64,000 bases of DNA from NCBI RefSeq assembly GCF_020524285.1, contig NZ_JAIVKX010000017.1, forward strand, positions 62,001 through 126,000, in the 5' to 3' direction. Positions within the stretch are counted from its first letter, which is position 1, and every line of letters begins with the position of its first letter. Source of the DNA: Alloyangia pacifica. GTDB lineage: Bacteria > Pseudomonadota > Alphaproteobacteria > Rhodobacterales > Rhodobacteraceae. Below are positions 45,926 to 58,469 of the stretch, piece by piece. The position numbers and the translations under genes were made by a program. Under the pieces are notes generated by a model. The model did not search any database, was not told the DNA's origin, and saw only the letters and a program-made list of their open reading frames with translations.

Positions 45926-47161
45926 TTGCGCAGGAACCTCTATATCTCGGGCGCATTGCACCTTGCCGTGATCCTCTGGGCGATCTTCGGCAATGTCTTC
46001 CGCCCCGATCCGCCGCAGGTCGAGACCTCGGCGGTCACGGTGATCTCGGAGGCCGAGTTCGCCGCGATCACCCGTGCCGCGCAATCGCCGGAGACGGCGC
46101 AGGAGGTCGATGCGCCGCCGGCGCCCGAGCCCGAAGCCCGCCCCGAGGCGCGGCCCGCGCCCTCCGAGCCGGAATCCGCGCCCAACCCCGAGCCGCCCGC
46201 GCCGACGCCCGAGCCGGAGCCGGAACCCATGCCCGAGCCGGTCGCGCCGCCCGCGCCGGTGACCCCGCCCGACACCACGCTGCCCGAGGCGCCGCCGCAA
46301 CCCGAGGCTTCGGCCCCGCCGCCGGTGCTGGCGCCCGAGCGCGCCGACCGCCCGGTGCCGCGCCCCGCGCCACGGGTCGCGCCCGAGCCGGTCGCGCCGC
46401 CCGAAGCCGACACCAACGTCGCCGAGGAGGTCCAGCAGGCCGCCGAGGCCGAGTCGGAGTCCGCAGAGGTGGTCGAGGAAGAGCAGGAGGCGACCGCCCC
46501 CGAGGAAGTCGCCACCGAGATCGTCACCGAGGCCGAGGAGCCCGCCGCCGCCGAAGAGCCTGCGCCGCCCGCGCCGACGCTCGCGCCCGATGCCTCGCGC
46601 CGTCCGCTGACCCGCCCGACGCAGCTCGCGCAGCGCCCGGAGCCGGAGCCGACACCGGAACCCGAGCCCGAGACGCCGGCGCGCGAGCCGGAGACCCCGC
46701 GCAGCGAGACCGCGCAGACGCAGACCCCGGAGCCGCCCGCGCCGGAGCCCGCCGAGGATGCCGTGGCCGATGCCATCGCGCAGGCGCTGGCGGCCGGGGG
46801 CGCCACGGGCGGCGCTGCCGAGAGCACCGGCCCCTCGGGCCCGCCGCTCACCCAGGGCGAGCGCGACTCGCTGCGGGTCGCGGTGCAGCGCTGCTGGGTC
46901 GTCGACGTCGGCAGCCAGGCCGCCAATGTGACGGTCACCGTCAGCATGGACATGGAGCCCGGTGGCCGGGTCGTGTCCTCCTCGCTGCGGATGATCGGCT
47001 CGTCCGGCGGCGATGCCGCGTCGGCCGAGACCGCCTTCCAGAACGCGCGCCGGGCGATCCTGCGATGCCAGGCCGACGGCTACCCGCTTCCGGCGGACAA
47101 GTACGACCAGTGGAAGACCATCGAGATGACCTTCAACCCCGAGCAGATGAGGCAGCGGTGA
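45926..47161 (+). CDS. tolA: TolA with very long Pro/Glu/Ala-rich domain II
   Basis: The 411-residue inner-membrane protein reaches across the periplasm to Pal. It starts at TTG behind GAGGGAG (an upstream in-frame ATG at 45872 lies inside tolR). The N-terminal helix has the S-x3-H pattern ([15 protein letters not shown]) needed for TolQR contact. Residues about 60-290 are a repetitive PEPEPE/APAPE-type linker, and the C-terminal globular domain has [17 protein letters not shown] and [19 protein letters not shown]. The linker composition is extreme (Pro/Ala/Glu) rather than the Ala-Lys helix of E. coli. Confidence 0.93.
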   Translation: MRRNLYISGALHLAVILWAIFGNVFRPDPPQVETSAVTVISEAEFAAITRAAQSPETAQEVDAPPAPEPEARPEARPAPSEPESAPNPEPPAPTPEPEPEPMPEPVAPPAPVTPPDTTLPEAPPQPEASAPPPVLAPERADRPVPRPAPRVAPEPVAPPEADTNVAEEVQQAAEAESESAEVVEEEQEATAPEEVATEIVTEAEEPAAAEEPAPPAPTLAPDASRRPLTRPTQLAQRPEPEPTPEPEPETPAREPETPRSETAQTQTPEPPAPEPAEDAVADAIAQALAAGGATGGAAESTGPSGPPLTQGERDSLRVAVQRCWVVDVGSQAANVTVTVSMDMEPGGRVVSSSLRMIGSSGGDAASAETAFQNARRAILRCQADGYPLPADKYDQWKTIEMTFNPEQMRQR

Positions 47162-47301
47162 GCGCCCCTCTCGCAAGGATTTGCGCAGGCCGCGCGTTGC
47201 GGCGCTTTGTCCGGGGCACCTCCCCGCGCTATGTTGGGCCCGAGGCAGTCATTCCTGCGGCAAACAAGCGCGTCGGCGCGACCGGGAAGGAGAACACGAG
47301 C

Positions 47302-48630
47302 ATGACAAGACTTCTGGCCTTTATCCTCGCCCCTGCGCTGGCAGTGGCGGGCATGGCGGCACCGGCGCTGGCCCAGAACGGCCCGCTGCGGATCGAGATC
47401 ACCGAGGGGGTGATCGAACCCTTGCCCTTCGCGGTGCCGGATTTCGTCGCCGAGAGCGGTGACGCCGGGCAATACGCGCAGCAGATCAGCCGGCTGATCG
47501 CCGAGGACCTCACCGGCACCGGCCTGTTCCGCGAGATCCCGCGCGATGCGCATATCTCCCGGGTGTCGAACTTCTCGAGCCCGGTGCAGTTCTCCGACTG
47601 GAAGGCGATCAACGCGCAGGCGCTGATCACCGGCGCGGTGTCCTCGGACGGTGCCGGGCGGCTGACCGCCAAGTTCCGCGTCTGGGACGTCTTCGCCGGC
47701 AGCGAGCTGGGGCAGGGCATGCAGTTCTCGGCCACCGCCGACGGCTGGCGCCGCCTCGCGCATAAGGTCGCCGACCAGGTCTATTCGCGCATCACCGGCG
47801 AGAGCGGCTACTTCGACAGCCGCGTGGTCTTCGTGTCGGAGACCGGTCCCAAGGACGAGCGCGCCAAGCGCCTCGCCGTCATGGACTACGACGGCGCCAA
47901 CGTGCAGTTCCTGACCTCCAGCAACTCCATCGTCATCGCGCCGCGCTTCTCGCCGAACGGCGACCGGGTGCTCTACACCAGCTACGAGACCGGCGAACCG
48001 CGCATCCACGTGCTCGACGTCGGTTCGGTGCAGAGCCGCATCCTGCCGACCTCGGACGGGGTCATGAGCTTCGCGCCGCGCTTCTCGCCGGACGGCTCGC
48101 AGCTGCTCTACTCGATGACCCGAGGCTCGAACACCGACATCTACGCCATGGACATCAACTCCGGGCAGACCCGGCAGCTCACCACGGCGCCCTCGATCGA
48201 GACCGGCGCCAGCTTCTCGCCCGACGGCAGCCGCATCGTATTCGAGAGCGACCGCTCGGGCAGCCAGCAGCTCTACGTCATGCCGGTGAGCGGTGGTGAG
48301 CCGACCCGGATTAGCTTTGGCCAGGGCCGCTACGGCACGCCGGTCTGGTCGCCGCGCGGCGATCTCATCGCCTTCACCAAGCAGAACGCGGGCCGCTTCC
48401 ACATCGGCGTGATGCGCACCGACGGCTCGGAGGAGCGGCTGCTGACCGCCTCCTTCCTCGACGAGGGTCCGACCTGGGCGCCGAACGGTCGGGTGCTGAT
48501 GTTCGCCCGGGAAACCCAGGGCGCGACCGGCTCGAGCTCGCTCTACACGGTCGACGTCTCGGGGCGGAACCTAAAGCGGGTGCGCACGCCCGATGGCGCC
48601 TCGGACCCGAGCTGGGGCCCGTTGCAGTAA
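47302..48630 (+). CDS. tolB: Tol-Pal periplasmic beta-propeller TolB
   Basis: The 442-residue protein has a signal peptide (residues 1-24, ending PALAQN), an N-terminal domain ([20 protein letters not shown]) and a six-bladed propeller with repeated [23 protein letters not shown] and [13 protein letters not shown], ending [12 protein letters not shown]. It binds Pal and TolA. The start at 47302 is behind GAAGGAGAAC; the frame runs upstream without homology. Confidence 0.95.
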   Translation: MTRLLAFILAPALAVAGMAAPALAQNGPLRIEITEGVIEPLPFAVPDFVAESGDAGQYAQQISRLIAEDLTGTGLFREIPRDAHISRVSNFSSPVQFSDWKAINAQALITGAVSSDGAGRLTAKFRVWDVFAGSELGQGMQFSATADGWRRLAHKVADQVYSRITGESGYFDSRVVFVSETGPKDERAKRLAVMDYDGANVQFLTSSNSIVIAPRFSPNGDRVLYTSYETGEPRIHVLDVGSVQSRILPTSDGVMSFAPRFSPDGSQLLYSMTRGSNTDIYAMDINSGQTRQLTTAPSIETGASFSPDGSRIVFESDRSGSQQLYVMPVSGGEPTRISFGQGRYGTPVWSPRGDLIAFTKQNAGRFHIGVMRTDGSEERLLTASFLDEGPTWAPNGRVLMFARETQGATGSSSLYTVDVSGRNLKRVRTPDGASDPSWGPLQ

Positions 48631-48640
48631 GCGCGATGCC

Positions 48641-48674
48641 GGGGGGCGCTGGCCCATGGGGGAATGCGCCCCCC
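48641..48674 (+). terminator. GC hairpin after tolB
   Basis: A perfect 9-bp stem GGGGGGCGC/GCGCCCCCC (48641-48649 with 48666-48674, 16-nt loop) lies 10 nt after the stop. No T-tract follows, so it may attenuate rather than end transcription into pal. Confidence 0.4.
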
Positions 48675-48852
48675 TCGGCTTTCGCGCCTTGGGTGCGGTT
48701 GGAAACGGCGGGCGGCAGGGCGGTGCGCCTTGCCGCTGTGGCTGCGGAAACAAACCTCTCAAAAGGGTTATCTTGCCCCCGAAACGCCACGTTCCCAAGG
48801 CATTCGCGCTGTGCTAGCGTTGCGGCAAACACACGAGCAGGACAGTGATCCA

Positions 48853-49380
48853 ATGACATATCTTCCGAAGGTGATGATGCTGGTGGCCGGCCTCGGCCTC
48901 GCCGCATGTACCAACCCGGACCGTTTCAACGAAGGTGCCTACGGGGCCGGCGGCGCAGGCTACGGCGCGGGCGCCAATGGCGGCATGGTGCCGGGCTCGG
49001 CCAACGACCCGACCTCCTCGGCCTATTTCAACCAGGCGATCGGGGATCGCGTGCTCTTTTCCGTCGACCAGTCGACGCTCTCGCCCCAGGCGCAGGCGAC
49101 GCTGGACGCGCAGGCGCAATGGCTGATGACCAACTCCGACTACCTCGCGGTGATCGAGGGTCACGCCGACGAGCAGGGCACCCGCGAGTACAACATCGCG
49201 CTCGGCGCCCGCCGGGCCAACGCGGTGATGGAATACCTGATCTCCAAGGGCGTGGCCTCGAGCCGCCTGCGCCAGATCTCCTACGGCAAGGAACGCCCGG
49301 TCGAGATCTGCTCGGAAGAGGCCTGCTACGCCAAGAACCGCCGCGCGGTGACGGTGATCTCCATGGGCATGACGAGCTGA
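48853..49380 (+). CDS. pal: Peptidoglycan-associated lipoprotein Pal
   Basis: This 175-residue outer-membrane lipoprotein has the lipobox LAAC at residue 19, a Gly-rich flexible spacer (GAGGAGYGAGANGG) and an OmpA-like peptidoglycan-binding domain (DRVLFSVDQSTL, EGHADEQGTREYNIALGARRA, SYGKERPV). It anchors the outer membrane to the cell wall for Tol-driven constriction. The ATG is at 48853, with no strong site nearby. Confidence 0.95.
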   Translation: MTYLPKVMMLVAGLGLAACTNPDRFNEGAYGAGGAGYGAGANGGMVPGSANDPTSSAYFNQAIGDRVLFSVDQSTLSPQAQATLDAQAQWLMTNSDYLAVIEGHADEQGTREYNIALGARRANAVMEYLISKGVASSRLRQISYGKERPVEICSEEACYAKNRRAVTVISMGMTS

Positions 49381-49390
49381 GGTCGAGCGG

Positions 49391-50227
49391 ATGCGTCTGA
49401 CCGGAATTGCTCTTTGCCTGGGCCTGATCGCCACCGGCGCGCAGGCCCAGCAAAGCGAGACCCTGGCGGACCTCCGCCAGGAACTTGTCATGCTCAACGG
49501 TGAGCTGCAGAAGCTCAAGCAGGAGCTGAACACCACCGGCATCGGGACGATGAACGTCTCGGGCAGCACGCTCGATCGCGTCAACGCGATCGAGGCCGAG
49601 CTGTCGCGGGTGACCGCGCGGACCGAGGAGCTGGGACACCGCATCGACAGCGTCGTGGCGGATGGCACCAACCGCATCGGCGATCTCGAGTTCCGGCTCT
49701 GCGAGATGGAGCCCGGCTGCGACATCGGCAACATCGGCCAGACCAAGCCGCTCGGCGGGCAGCAGCCCGCGACCGGCGGTGGCAGCGCAGCGCCTGCTCC
49801 GGCACCGACCCCCGAGGCGCCGGCCGGGGATGGCGCGGAGCTTGCCGTCGGCGAAGAGACGGACTTCCGGCGGGCGCAGGAGGCGCTCGCCAACGGTGAC
49901 TTTCAATCCGCCGCGGACCAGTTTGCGGCCTTCCGCCAGGCCTACCCGGGCTCTCCGCTAGAAGCGGCGAGCTACCTTGCAGAAGGCCAGGCGCTGAAGA
50001 AGGCGGGCGACACCCGCGAGGCGGCCCGCCGCTTCCTCGGCGCCTATGCCAACTACCCTGAAAGCGAGGTCGCCCCGGCGGCGCTCTGGCAGCTCGGCAC
50101 GGCGCTTGGCGAGCTGGGCAGCACCACCGAGGCCTGCGTCACCCTGGGCGAGGTCGCGACCCGCTACCCGGGAGCCTCCGAGGTCTCGGAGGCCCAGGCC
50201 GAGATGGGTCGTCTCGGCTGCCAGTAG
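49391..50227 (+). CDS. cpoB: Tol-Pal-associated coordinator CpoB (YbgF)
   Basis: The 278-residue periplasmic protein has a signal peptide (residues 1-20), a coiled coil (about 25-85: LVMLNGELQKLKQELN..., AIEAELSRVTARTEELGHR), a Pro/Ala-rich linker, and C-terminal TPR repeats (FRRAQEALANGDFQSAADQFAAF, EAASYLAEGQALKKAGDTREAARRFLG). It couples Tol and peptidoglycan synthesis during division. It starts 10 bases after pal. Confidence 0.93.
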   Translation: MRLTGIALCLGLIATGAQAQQSETLADLRQELVMLNGELQKLKQELNTTGIGTMNVSGSTLDRVNAIEAELSRVTARTEELGHRIDSVVADGTNRIGDLEFRLCEMEPGCDIGNIGQTKPLGGQQPATGGGSAAPAPAPTPEAPAGDGAELAVGEETDFRRAQEALANGDFQSAADQFAAFRQAYPGSPLEAASYLAEGQALKKAGDTREAARRFLGAYANYPESEVAPAALWQLGTALGELGSTTEACVTLGEVATRYPGASEVSEAQAEMGRLGCQ

Positions 50228-50235
50228 GCGGCCGG

Positions 50236-51567
50236 ATGACGCCCCGCGGCATTCTCCCGGTGAGCGCCTCGCTCGATCAGCGTTTCGCCGAAGCCATGGG
50301 CGCGGCGCTCGGTCCGGAGTTTCCCGAAAGCATCGCCCTCGCCGTTTCCGGCGGGGGCGACAGCATGGCGATGCTGACGCTGGCGCACAACTGGACCCAT
50401 GTCTGGGGCGTGCGGCTGCGGGTGGTGACGGTCGACCACGGGCTGCGCCCCGAAGCGGCCGCAGAAGCCGAGATGGTCGCGCAGACCTGCGCCGAACTGG
50501 GCTGGGAGCACGCGACGCTGCGCTGGCACTGGGACGGGCAGGGCAACCTGATGGATGCCGCCCGCCGGGCCCGGCTCTCGCTGATCAACGACTGGCGCGG
50601 CGAAACTCGCGACGTGCTGCTCGCCCATACAGCGGATGACGTGGCCGAAAGCTTCCTGATGCGCCTGTCGCGCGGCGCCGGGGTCGAGGGGCTGTCGGCG
50701 ATGCGCGCTGTGCGCGAGGTCCGGATGGGGCCGGATGCGCCGATGCGCCTCGTGCGGCCCTGCCTCAGCATGCGCCGGGCCGAGCTGCGGCACTACCTGC
50801 GGGTGCTTCAGGGGCAGTGGGTCGATGATCCTTCCAATGACGACGAAACCTATGACCGGGTGCGCGCCCGCAAGCTGGTGGCGCGGCTCGAGGCCGAGGG
50901 CTCGCTGACCGGCGCCGATCTCACGGCAGCCGCCGGCCGCATGGCGCGCGCGTCCGAGGCGCTGCGCGCCCGCGCCGCTCAGGTCTGGAGCGACATTGCT
51001 GCCGAGGTGCCAGCGCAGCGCTGCGGTGATCTCCTCTTCGACCAGACCGCATTTCAGGCCATCGAGCGCGACACGCAGCTGCGGTTGCTGTCGGCGGCGC
51101 TGCGCTACGTGTCCGGCGCGGAATACCCGCCGCGCGAGGCGCCGCTGGAGGCGCTGCTCGACCGGCTGCTCGGCGGAGGCGGTGGCACGCTGCACGGCTG
51201 CGAGGCCCGGATCGAGCGCGGACGCATCGCCATCTTCCGCGAGTTTGCCGCGGTGCAGGCGCTGTCCTGCGCAGCAGAAGAAGGCGCCCTCTGGGATGGG
51301 CGCTGGCGCCTTGCCCGCCCGGTGCCCGCGGGGTTGACGCTGCGCGCGCTTGGCGAGGATGGCTGGGCGCAACGCGACCGGCAGGCCGATCTCCCGGTGC
51401 CTTTCCACGCCGTGCGCAGCGCCCCGGCGCTTTTCGATGGGGCGTCTCTGGTCGGCTGCGATGCGCTGCAACCTCCGGACGAAGGGGCGCTTTTCGAACT
51501 CTGCCCCTTCGGGCACGGCGCGCCGGACTTCGCGGCTTTCCTGAGATCCGGCCCGGCTTCGGGGTGA
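50236..51567 (+). CDS. tilS: tRNA(Ile)-lysidine synthetase TilS
   Basis: The 443-residue enzyme modifies C34 of tRNA-Ile(CAU) to lysidine so that it reads AUA. The PP-loop SGGGDSMAM is at about residues 38-46, with GHTADD-like LAHTADDVAESFLMRLSRGAGVEG and the C-terminal substrate region. It starts 8 bases after cpoB, part of the common tol-tilS-ftsH order. The length is normal. Identification is firm. Confidence 0.94.
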   Translation: MTPRGILPVSASLDQRFAEAMGAALGPEFPESIALAVSGGGDSMAMLTLAHNWTHVWGVRLRVVTVDHGLRPEAAAEAEMVAQTCAELGWEHATLRWHWDGQGNLMDAARRARLSLINDWRGETRDVLLAHTADDVAESFLMRLSRGAGVEGLSAMRAVREVRMGPDAPMRLVRPCLSMRRAELRHYLRVLQGQWVDDPSNDDETYDRVRARKLVARLEAEGSLTGADLTAAAGRMARASEALRARAAQVWSDIAAEVPAQRCGDLLFDQTAFQAIERDTQLRLLSAALRYVSGAEYPPREAPLEALLDRLLGGGGGTLHGCEARIERGRIAIFREFAAVQALSCAAEEGALWDGRWRLARPVPAGLTLRALGEDGWAQRDRQADLPVPFHAVRSAPALFDGASLVGCDALQPPDEGALFELCPFGHGAPDFAAFLRSGPASG

Positions 51568-51659
51568 AATCGCATTGAACCGGCTGGCTCAGCCCTTATG
51601 TTAGGCACAGATCGCGGAACCGAGAGGTGCGCGAGATACGTCATTTTAGGAGGCCGTCC

Positions 51660-53569
<1,910 letters not shown>

Positions 53570-53573
<4 letters not shown>

Positions 53574-54346
53574 GCCAAACGGCGACAAACGACTGGAACC
53601 CCGGGACCTATCACAGGTTCCGGGGTCATCGTTTGCGCCCCGCCCTTGATCTGCTGCGCAGCCTCGGGCCGCTGCCCGAGGGGCCGGTGATCGATCTCGG
53701 CTGCGGCGCAGGAGACGTCGGGCCGGCCTTGCAGGCGCTGGGACGGCGGCTGGAGGGGGTGGATCTGAGCCCCGCCATGCTCGAGGACGCCCGCGCCACC
53801 GGCTGCTACGACGCGCTGCACGAGGCCGACCTGTCGGACTGGGCGCCCGATGGCCCGCCCGCGCTGATCTTCTCCAACGCCGCGCTGCACTGGCTGAAGG
53901 GCCACGACACCCTGCTGCCGCGCCTGCTGCTCATGCTGGCCCCCGGTGGCACGCTCGCCGTGCAGGTGCCGGCGCAGAACAATGCCCCCTCGCACCGCAT
54001 GTGGCTGGCGCTGGCCGACGAGCATTTCCCCGGCCGCGTGGATCACGCGAAGATCCCCGGCATCCTGCGCCCGGCCGACTACCACGCGCTGCTCGAGCCG
54101 CTGGGCGAGACCGCGCTGTGGGAGACCGAGTACTACCAGCTCCTCGCGCCGCAGGAGGCCGGCCACCCGGTGCGCCATTTCACCCAGGCGACCTTTGCCC
54201 GCCCGGTGCTGGAGGCGCTCGACGAGGCCGAGCAGGCGCAGCTGATCGCCGCCTATGAAGAGGTCATCGCCAAGGTCTACCCGGTCGATGCGCAGGGGCG
54301 GGCGCTGTTCCCCTTCCGCAGGCTGTTCTTCACCGTGACGGTCTGA
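53570..54346 (+). CDS. SAM-dependent methyltransferase, Tam (trans-aconitate methyltransferase)-like
   Basis: The 258-residue class I methyltransferase starts in the ATGA overlap with the ftsH stop. Motif [20 protein letters not shown] (about 42-60), [13 protein letters not shown] (motif post I), [38 protein letters not shown] and a helical C-terminus match Tam, which methylates trans-aconitate and related tricarboxylates. The linked ftsH suggests translational coupling only. Substrate not proven. Confidence 0.85.
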
Positions 54347-54351
54347 GGCGG

Positions 54352-54372
54352 CCCCAAGCCCCAAGCCCCAAG
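54352..54372. repeat. Three tandem 7-nt repeats (CCCCAAG)3
   Basis: Three perfect copies of CCCCAAG lie in the tam-MOSC gap. It is a short simple repeat and no function is apparent. Confidence 0.7.
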
Positions 54373-54543
54373 CCGCGAACCGCCCGGGTTCCCACTCTGT
54401 GTCAGACGCGCGCGACCGTGCCCCATGCGCGGCGCGGCAGCGGCCGCAGGCCAATGCGCAGGAACCGGAGCGGATCCCCCCTCGACGCCGCCGCGCATCT
54501 GTGGCCCAACTGGGCGCCGTAACGCCAGTTGAAGGAACCTCCC

Positions 54544-55143
54544 ATGCCCGCGCTCATCCCCACCGAGTTCACCGCCCGTATCACCTGGCTCGGGCAGGTC
54601 CCGCTGGAGGGCGACAACATCCGCTCGCAGGCGGTCGAGGCACTGGACATCGGCTGGGGCGGACCCGAGGGCGAGCGCCATGCCGGGATCACCCGCCCGT
54701 CCTGTTCGCGGGTGACCTCGCAGCACAAGCGCGGCACCGAGATCGCCAACGTCCGGCAGCTCTGCCTGATGTCCGCCGAGGAACTGGCCGAGATCGCGGG
54801 CAGCCTGAAGCTTTCCGAGGTCGACCCGCAGCTCGCCGGGGCGACGCTGGTGCTCGAAGGCATTCCCGACTTCAGCCACCTGCCGCCCTCGTCGCGGCTG
54901 CAGGGGCCGGACGGGGTGACGCTGGTCATCGACATGCAGAACCGCCCCTGCCACCTGCCGGCGCGCGAGATCGAGGCCGAGCACGAGGGCCACGGCAAGG
55001 CCTTCAAGGGCGCCGCCAAGGGCAAGCGCGGGGTCACCGCCTGGGTCGAGCGCCCGGGGCGGCTGGGGCTCGGGGATGAACTGCGGCTGCACATCCCAGA
55101 CCAGCGCGCCTGGGATCACCTTGCGGACGTGCGGAAAGACTGA
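54544..55143 (+). CDS. MOSC-domain protein
   Basis: The 199-residue protein with a MOSC (molybdenum cofactor sulfurase C-terminal-like) beta-barrel fold has ALDIGWGGPEGERHAGITRPSCSRVTSQHKRGTEIANVRQL and VIDMQNRPCHLPAREIE, with Cys that may bind a sulfur or metal moiety. MOSC proteins deliver sulfur or act on N-hydroxylated bases; here the partner is unknown. It starts at 54544 behind GAAGGAA. The adjacent methyltransferase and fhs are unrelated in role. Confidence 0.8.
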   Translation: MPALIPTEFTARITWLGQVPLEGDNIRSQAVEALDIGWGGPEGERHAGITRPSCSRVTSQHKRGTEIANVRQLCLMSAEELAEIAGSLKLSEVDPQLAGATLVLEGIPDFSHLPPSSRLQGPDGVTLVIDMQNRPCHLPAREIEAEHEGHGKAFKGAAKGKRGVTAWVERPGRLGLGDELRLHIPDQRAWDHLADVRKD

Positions 55144-55221
55144 GCGCTTCGCGCGTGACCGGCGCGTGGCAAGCGGTTATGGAGGGCGGCAAACGACTTG
55201 CCGGGAAGGAGGCCCCCGCCC

Positions 55222-56892
55222 ATGACCACCGACATCGAAATCGCCCGTGCTGCCGAGAAACGCCCGATCCAGGAGATCGGCGAGAAACTCGGCATCACCG
55301 GCACGGACCTCATCCCCTACGGCCATGACAAGGCGAAGGTCTCCGCCGGGTTCATCGCCGGGCTGAAGGGGCGCAAGCAGGGCCGGCTGATCCTCGTCAC
55401 CGCGATCAACCCGACCCCGGCGGGCGAGGGCAAGACGACCACGACCGTCGGTCTCGGCGACGGTCTGGCGGCGATCGGCAGGAAGGCGGCGATCTGCATC
55501 CGCGAGGCCTCGCTCGGACCGAACTTCGGGATGAAGGGCGGGGCGGCCGGCGGCGGCTACGCGCAGGTGGTGCCGATGGAAGAGATGAACCTCCATTTCA
55601 CCGGCGACTTCCACGCGATCACCGCGGCACACAACCTGCTCTCGGCGATGATCGACAACCACATCCACTGGGGCAACGCGCTCGACATCGACCTGCGCCG
55701 CATCGTCTGGCGCCGGGTGCTCGACGTCAACGACCGGGCGCTGCGGGACGTGGTGACCGGCCTCGGCGGCGTGCCCAACGGCTTTCCGCGGCAGGGCGGC
55801 TTCGACATCACCGTGGCCTCCGAAGTCATGGCCTGCCTCTGCCTCGCCGACGATCTTCCCGATCTTCAGCAGCGGCTCGGCGACATGATCGTCGCATACC
55901 GTCGCGACAAGACCCCGGTGCACGCCCGCGACCTGAAGGCCGATGGCGCGATGACCGTGCTGCTCAAAGACGCGCTGCAGCCCAACCTCGTGCAGACGCT
56001 GGAGCACACACCGGCCTTCGTGCACGGCGGGCCCTTCGCCAATATCGCGCATGGCTGCAACTCGGTCATGGCCACCAAGACGGCGCTTTCGCTGGCCGAT
56101 TACGTGGTCACCGAGGCGGGCTTCGGCGCCGACCTCGGGGCCGAGAAGTTTTTCGACATCAAGTGCCGCAAGGCCGGGCTGCACCCCGACTGCGTGGTGC
56201 TGGTGGCCACGGTGCGGGCGCTGAAGATGAACGGCGGTGTCGCGCGGGCCGATCTTGGGTCCGAGGATGTGGCAGCGGTGAAACAGGGCTGCACCAACCT
56301 CGGCCGCCACATCGAGAACCTGCGCCAGTTCGGCGTGCCGGTGGTGGTGGCGATCAACCATTTCTCCGGCGACAGCGAGGCTGAGGTGGCCGCGGTGAAA
56401 GCCTATGCCGAGGCCCGCGGCGCCGAGGCGCATCTCTGCCGTCACTGGGCCGAGGGCTCGAAGGGCATCACGGCGCTTGCCGAGCGGGTCGCACATATCG
56501 CCGACGGCGACGCGGCGCAGTTCGCGCCGATCTACCCCGACGAGATGCCGCTCTGGGAGAAGATCGAGACCGTCGCCAAGCGCATCTACCACGCCGAGGA
56601 GGTCACCGCCGATCCGCGTATCCTCGCGCAGCTCAAGGAGTGGGAGGAGCAGGGCTTCGGCAACCTGCCGGTCTGCATGGCCAAGACGCAGTACTCCTTT
56701 TCCACCGATCCCAAGAAGCTCGGCGCACCCTCGGGGCACATGGTGCCGGTGCGCGAGGTGCGGCTCTCGGCGGGCGCGGGCTTCGTCGTGGCGATCTGCG
56801 GTGACATCATGACCATGCCCGGCTTGCCGCGCGTGCCCGCCGCCGAGACCATCCGGCTCAACGCTGCGGGCGAGGTCGAGGGGCTCTTCTGA
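55222..56892 (+). CDS. fhs: Formate-tetrahydrofolate ligase
   Basis: The 556-residue enzyme joins formate and THF with ATP to give 10-formyl-THF. P-loop [22 protein letters not shown] (about residues 61-82), [43 protein letters not shown] and [20 protein letters not shown] are family-diagnostic. The start at 55222 follows GAAGGAGG. It precedes folD, with a chorismate-mutase-like gene between. Together they supply one-carbon units. A hairpin terminator follows fhs. Confidence 0.96.
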   Translation: MTTDIEIARAAEKRPIQEIGEKLGITGTDLIPYGHDKAKVSAGFIAGLKGRKQGRLILVTAINPTPAGEGKTTTTVGLGDGLAAIGRKAAICIREASLGPNFGMKGGAAGGGYAQVVPMEEMNLHFTGDFHAITAAHNLLSAMIDNHIHWGNALDIDLRRIVWRRVLDVNDRALRDVVTGLGGVPNGFPRQGGFDITVASEVMACLCLADDLPDLQQRLGDMIVAYRRDKTPVHARDLKADGAMTVLLKDALQPNLVQTLEHTPAFVHGGPFANIAHGCNSVMATKTALSLADYVVTEAGFGADLGAEKFFDIKCRKAGLHPDCVVLVATVRALKMNGGVARADLGSEDVAAVKQGCTNLGRHIENLRQFGVPVVVAINHFSGDSEAEVAAVKAYAEARGAEAHLCRHWAEGSKGITALAERVAHIADGDAAQFAPIYPDEMPLWEKIETVAKRIYHAEEVTADPRILAQLKEWEEQGFGNLPVCMAKTQYSFSTDPKKLGAPSGHMVPVREVRLSAGAGFVVAICGDIMTMPGLPRVPAAETIRLNAAGEVEGLF

Positions 56893-56916
56893 CGCTGCCG
56901 ATCGACCCTTCACAGG

Positions 56917-56948
56917 CGGGCGCCGTCCCGGAACGGCGCCCGTGGTTT
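56917..56948 (+). terminator. Intrinsic terminator-like hairpin after fhs
   Basis: A perfect 10-bp stem (56917-56926 with 56933-56942, 6-nt loop cccgga) is followed by TGGTTT. The T-tract is weak. Confidence 0.55.
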
Positions 56949-57069
56949 CCGATCCGACCGCCGATTGTCGCCTTTGAGCCGTGCTTTGCCGCACTGGCGC
57001 GTTGATCATCGTGCCGCATCGCGGCATAGGGGGCGGACCGGACACGGTCACTCTTGCAAGGAGGCGCCC

Positions 57070-57366
57070 ATGCGCGATCCCGCAACCCTCGGCGACATGA
57101 CGGCGCTCCGCGCCGAGATCGACGACACCGACAAGGCACTGACGGCGCTGCTGGCGCATCGCCAGAGCCTCATCGACCGTGCTGCGGAAATCAAGACCGG
57201 CGCGGGGCTGCCCGCCCGTATCAAGGCCCGCGTCGACGAGGTCATCGCCAATGCCCGGCGCAATGCCGAGGCCGAGGGGATCGACCCCGACCTGAGCGAG
57301 ACGCTCTGGCGCGAGCTGGTGGACTGGTCGATCCGCCGCGAAGAAACGGTACTGGGACAGGAGTGA
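57070..57366 (+). CDS. Chorismate-mutase-type small protein between fhs and folD
   Basis: The 98-residue AroQ-class helical protein reads [30 protein letters not shown]..., with conserved Arg and Lys positions of the fold and C-terminal [13 protein letters not shown]. It starts at ATG behind CAAGGAGG. Known AroQ enzymes convert chorismate to prephenate. Why it sits in a one-carbon operon is unclear; it could be a genuine mutase, an isochorismate-pyruvate-lyase-like variant, or a regulator. The spacing to folD is 5 bases. Confidence in fold is moderate to high. Confidence 0.75.
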   Translation: MRDPATLGDMTALRAEIDDTDKALTALLAHRQSLIDRAAEIKTGAGLPARIKARVDEVIANARRNAEAEGIDPDLSETLWRELVDWSIRREETVLGQE

Positions 57367-57371
57367 GGCGC

Positions 57372-58274
57372 ATGAGCGCAACGATCATCGACGGCAAGGC
57401 CTTTGCCGCAAAAGTGCGCGAGCAGGTGGCCACCCATGTGGCGCGGCTGAAGGACGAGCACGGCATCACCCCCGGCCTCGCCGTGGTGCTGGTGGGCGAG
57501 GACCCGGCTTCCGAGGTCTACGTCCGCAACAAGGGCAAGCAGACGCTCGAAGTGGGGATGAACAGCTTCGAGCACAAGCTGCCCGCCGACACCTCCGAGG
57601 CTGACCTGCTGGCGCTGATCGACCAGCTCAATGCCGACCCGGCGGTGCACGGCATCCTCGTGCAGCTGCCGCTGCCGGGGCATCTGAACTCCGACCTGGT
57701 GATCAACGCCATCGACCCGGCCAAGGATGTCGACGGCTTCCACATCTCCAACGTCGGCCTTCTGGGCACCGGCCAGAAGTGCATGGTGCCCTGCACCCCG
57801 CTCGGCTGCCTGATGATGCTGCGCGAACAGCACGGCAAGCTCTCGGGTCTGAACGCCGTGGTGGTGGGCCGCTCGAACATCGTCGGCAAGCCGATGGCGC
57901 AGCTCCTGCTCGGCGACAGCTGCACGGTGACCATCGCGCATTCGCGCACCAAGGATCTGGCCGAGGTCTGCCGCCGCGCCGACATCCTCGTCGCCGCGGT
58001 CGGGCGCCCCGAGATGATCCCCGGCGACTGGGTCAAGCCCGGCGCCACGGTGATCGACGTGGGCATCAACCGCATCCCCGCGCCGGAAAAGGGCGAGGGC
58101 AAGCACCGGCTGGTGGGTGACGTCGAGTTTGCCTCCGCCGCCGAGGTCGCGGGGGCGATCACCCCGGTGCCGGGCGGCGTCGGCCCGATGACCATTGCCT
58201 GCCTGCTGGCCAATACCGTCACCGCCTGCTGCCGGGCCAACGGCCTGCCCGAGCCCGAGGGGCTGACGGCGTAA
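57372..58274 (+). CDS. folD: Bifunctional methylene-THF dehydrogenase/cyclohydrolase FolD
   Basis: The 300-residue enzyme interconverts methylene-THF, methenyl-THF and 10-formyl-THF with NADP+. Motifs are [23 protein letters not shown] (catalytic Lys and Tyr), [59 protein letters not shown] and [18 protein letters not shown]. It starts at 57372 after GTGAGGCGC. Works with Fhs in the same gene set. Confidence 0.96.
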   Translation: MSATIIDGKAFAAKVREQVATHVARLKDEHGITPGLAVVLVGEDPASEVYVRNKGKQTLEVGMNSFEHKLPADTSEADLLALIDQLNADPAVHGILVQLPLPGHLNSDLVINAIDPAKDVDGFHISNVGLLGTGQKCMVPCTPLGCLMMLREQHGKLSGLNAVVVGRSNIVGKPMAQLLLGDSCTVTIAHSRTKDLAEVCRRADILVAAVGRPEMIPGDWVKPGATVIDVGINRIPAPEKGEGKHRLVGDVEFASAAEVAGAITPVPGGVGPMTIACLLANTVTACCRANGLPEPEGLTA

Positions 58275-58319
58275 CTGCGATGCCGTGAGAGGCGCGGAAC
58301 AAGGCGAAGCCGCCGCGCG

Positions 58320-58351
58320 AGCGCCGGCCCGTCCGCGCGGGCTGGCGCTTT
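58320..58351 (+). terminator. Intrinsic terminator after folD
   Basis: A 12-bp stem (58320-58331 with 58338-58349, one G-U pair, 6-nt loop) is followed by TTT. The T-tract is short. Confidence 0.6.
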
Positions 58352-58469
58352 GGCATCCGCGTGAGCGCGATTGAGGTCATCCGGGCTTGGCCGGCATGAA
58401 GCGCTGAGCGCAACCGATGTAGCGCCACCCCAAGGGCCGGCGCTCGCGCGGCTAATGTCACGGCTGCCG

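Noticed and set aside
47080-48402. Minus-strand frame opposite tolB
   Set aside because: tolB is certain from propeller repeats and gene order.
54352-54372. Tandem CCCCAAG repeat as a possible CRISPR-like or attachment feature
   Set aside because: Only three 7-nt units without spacers; simple sequence.
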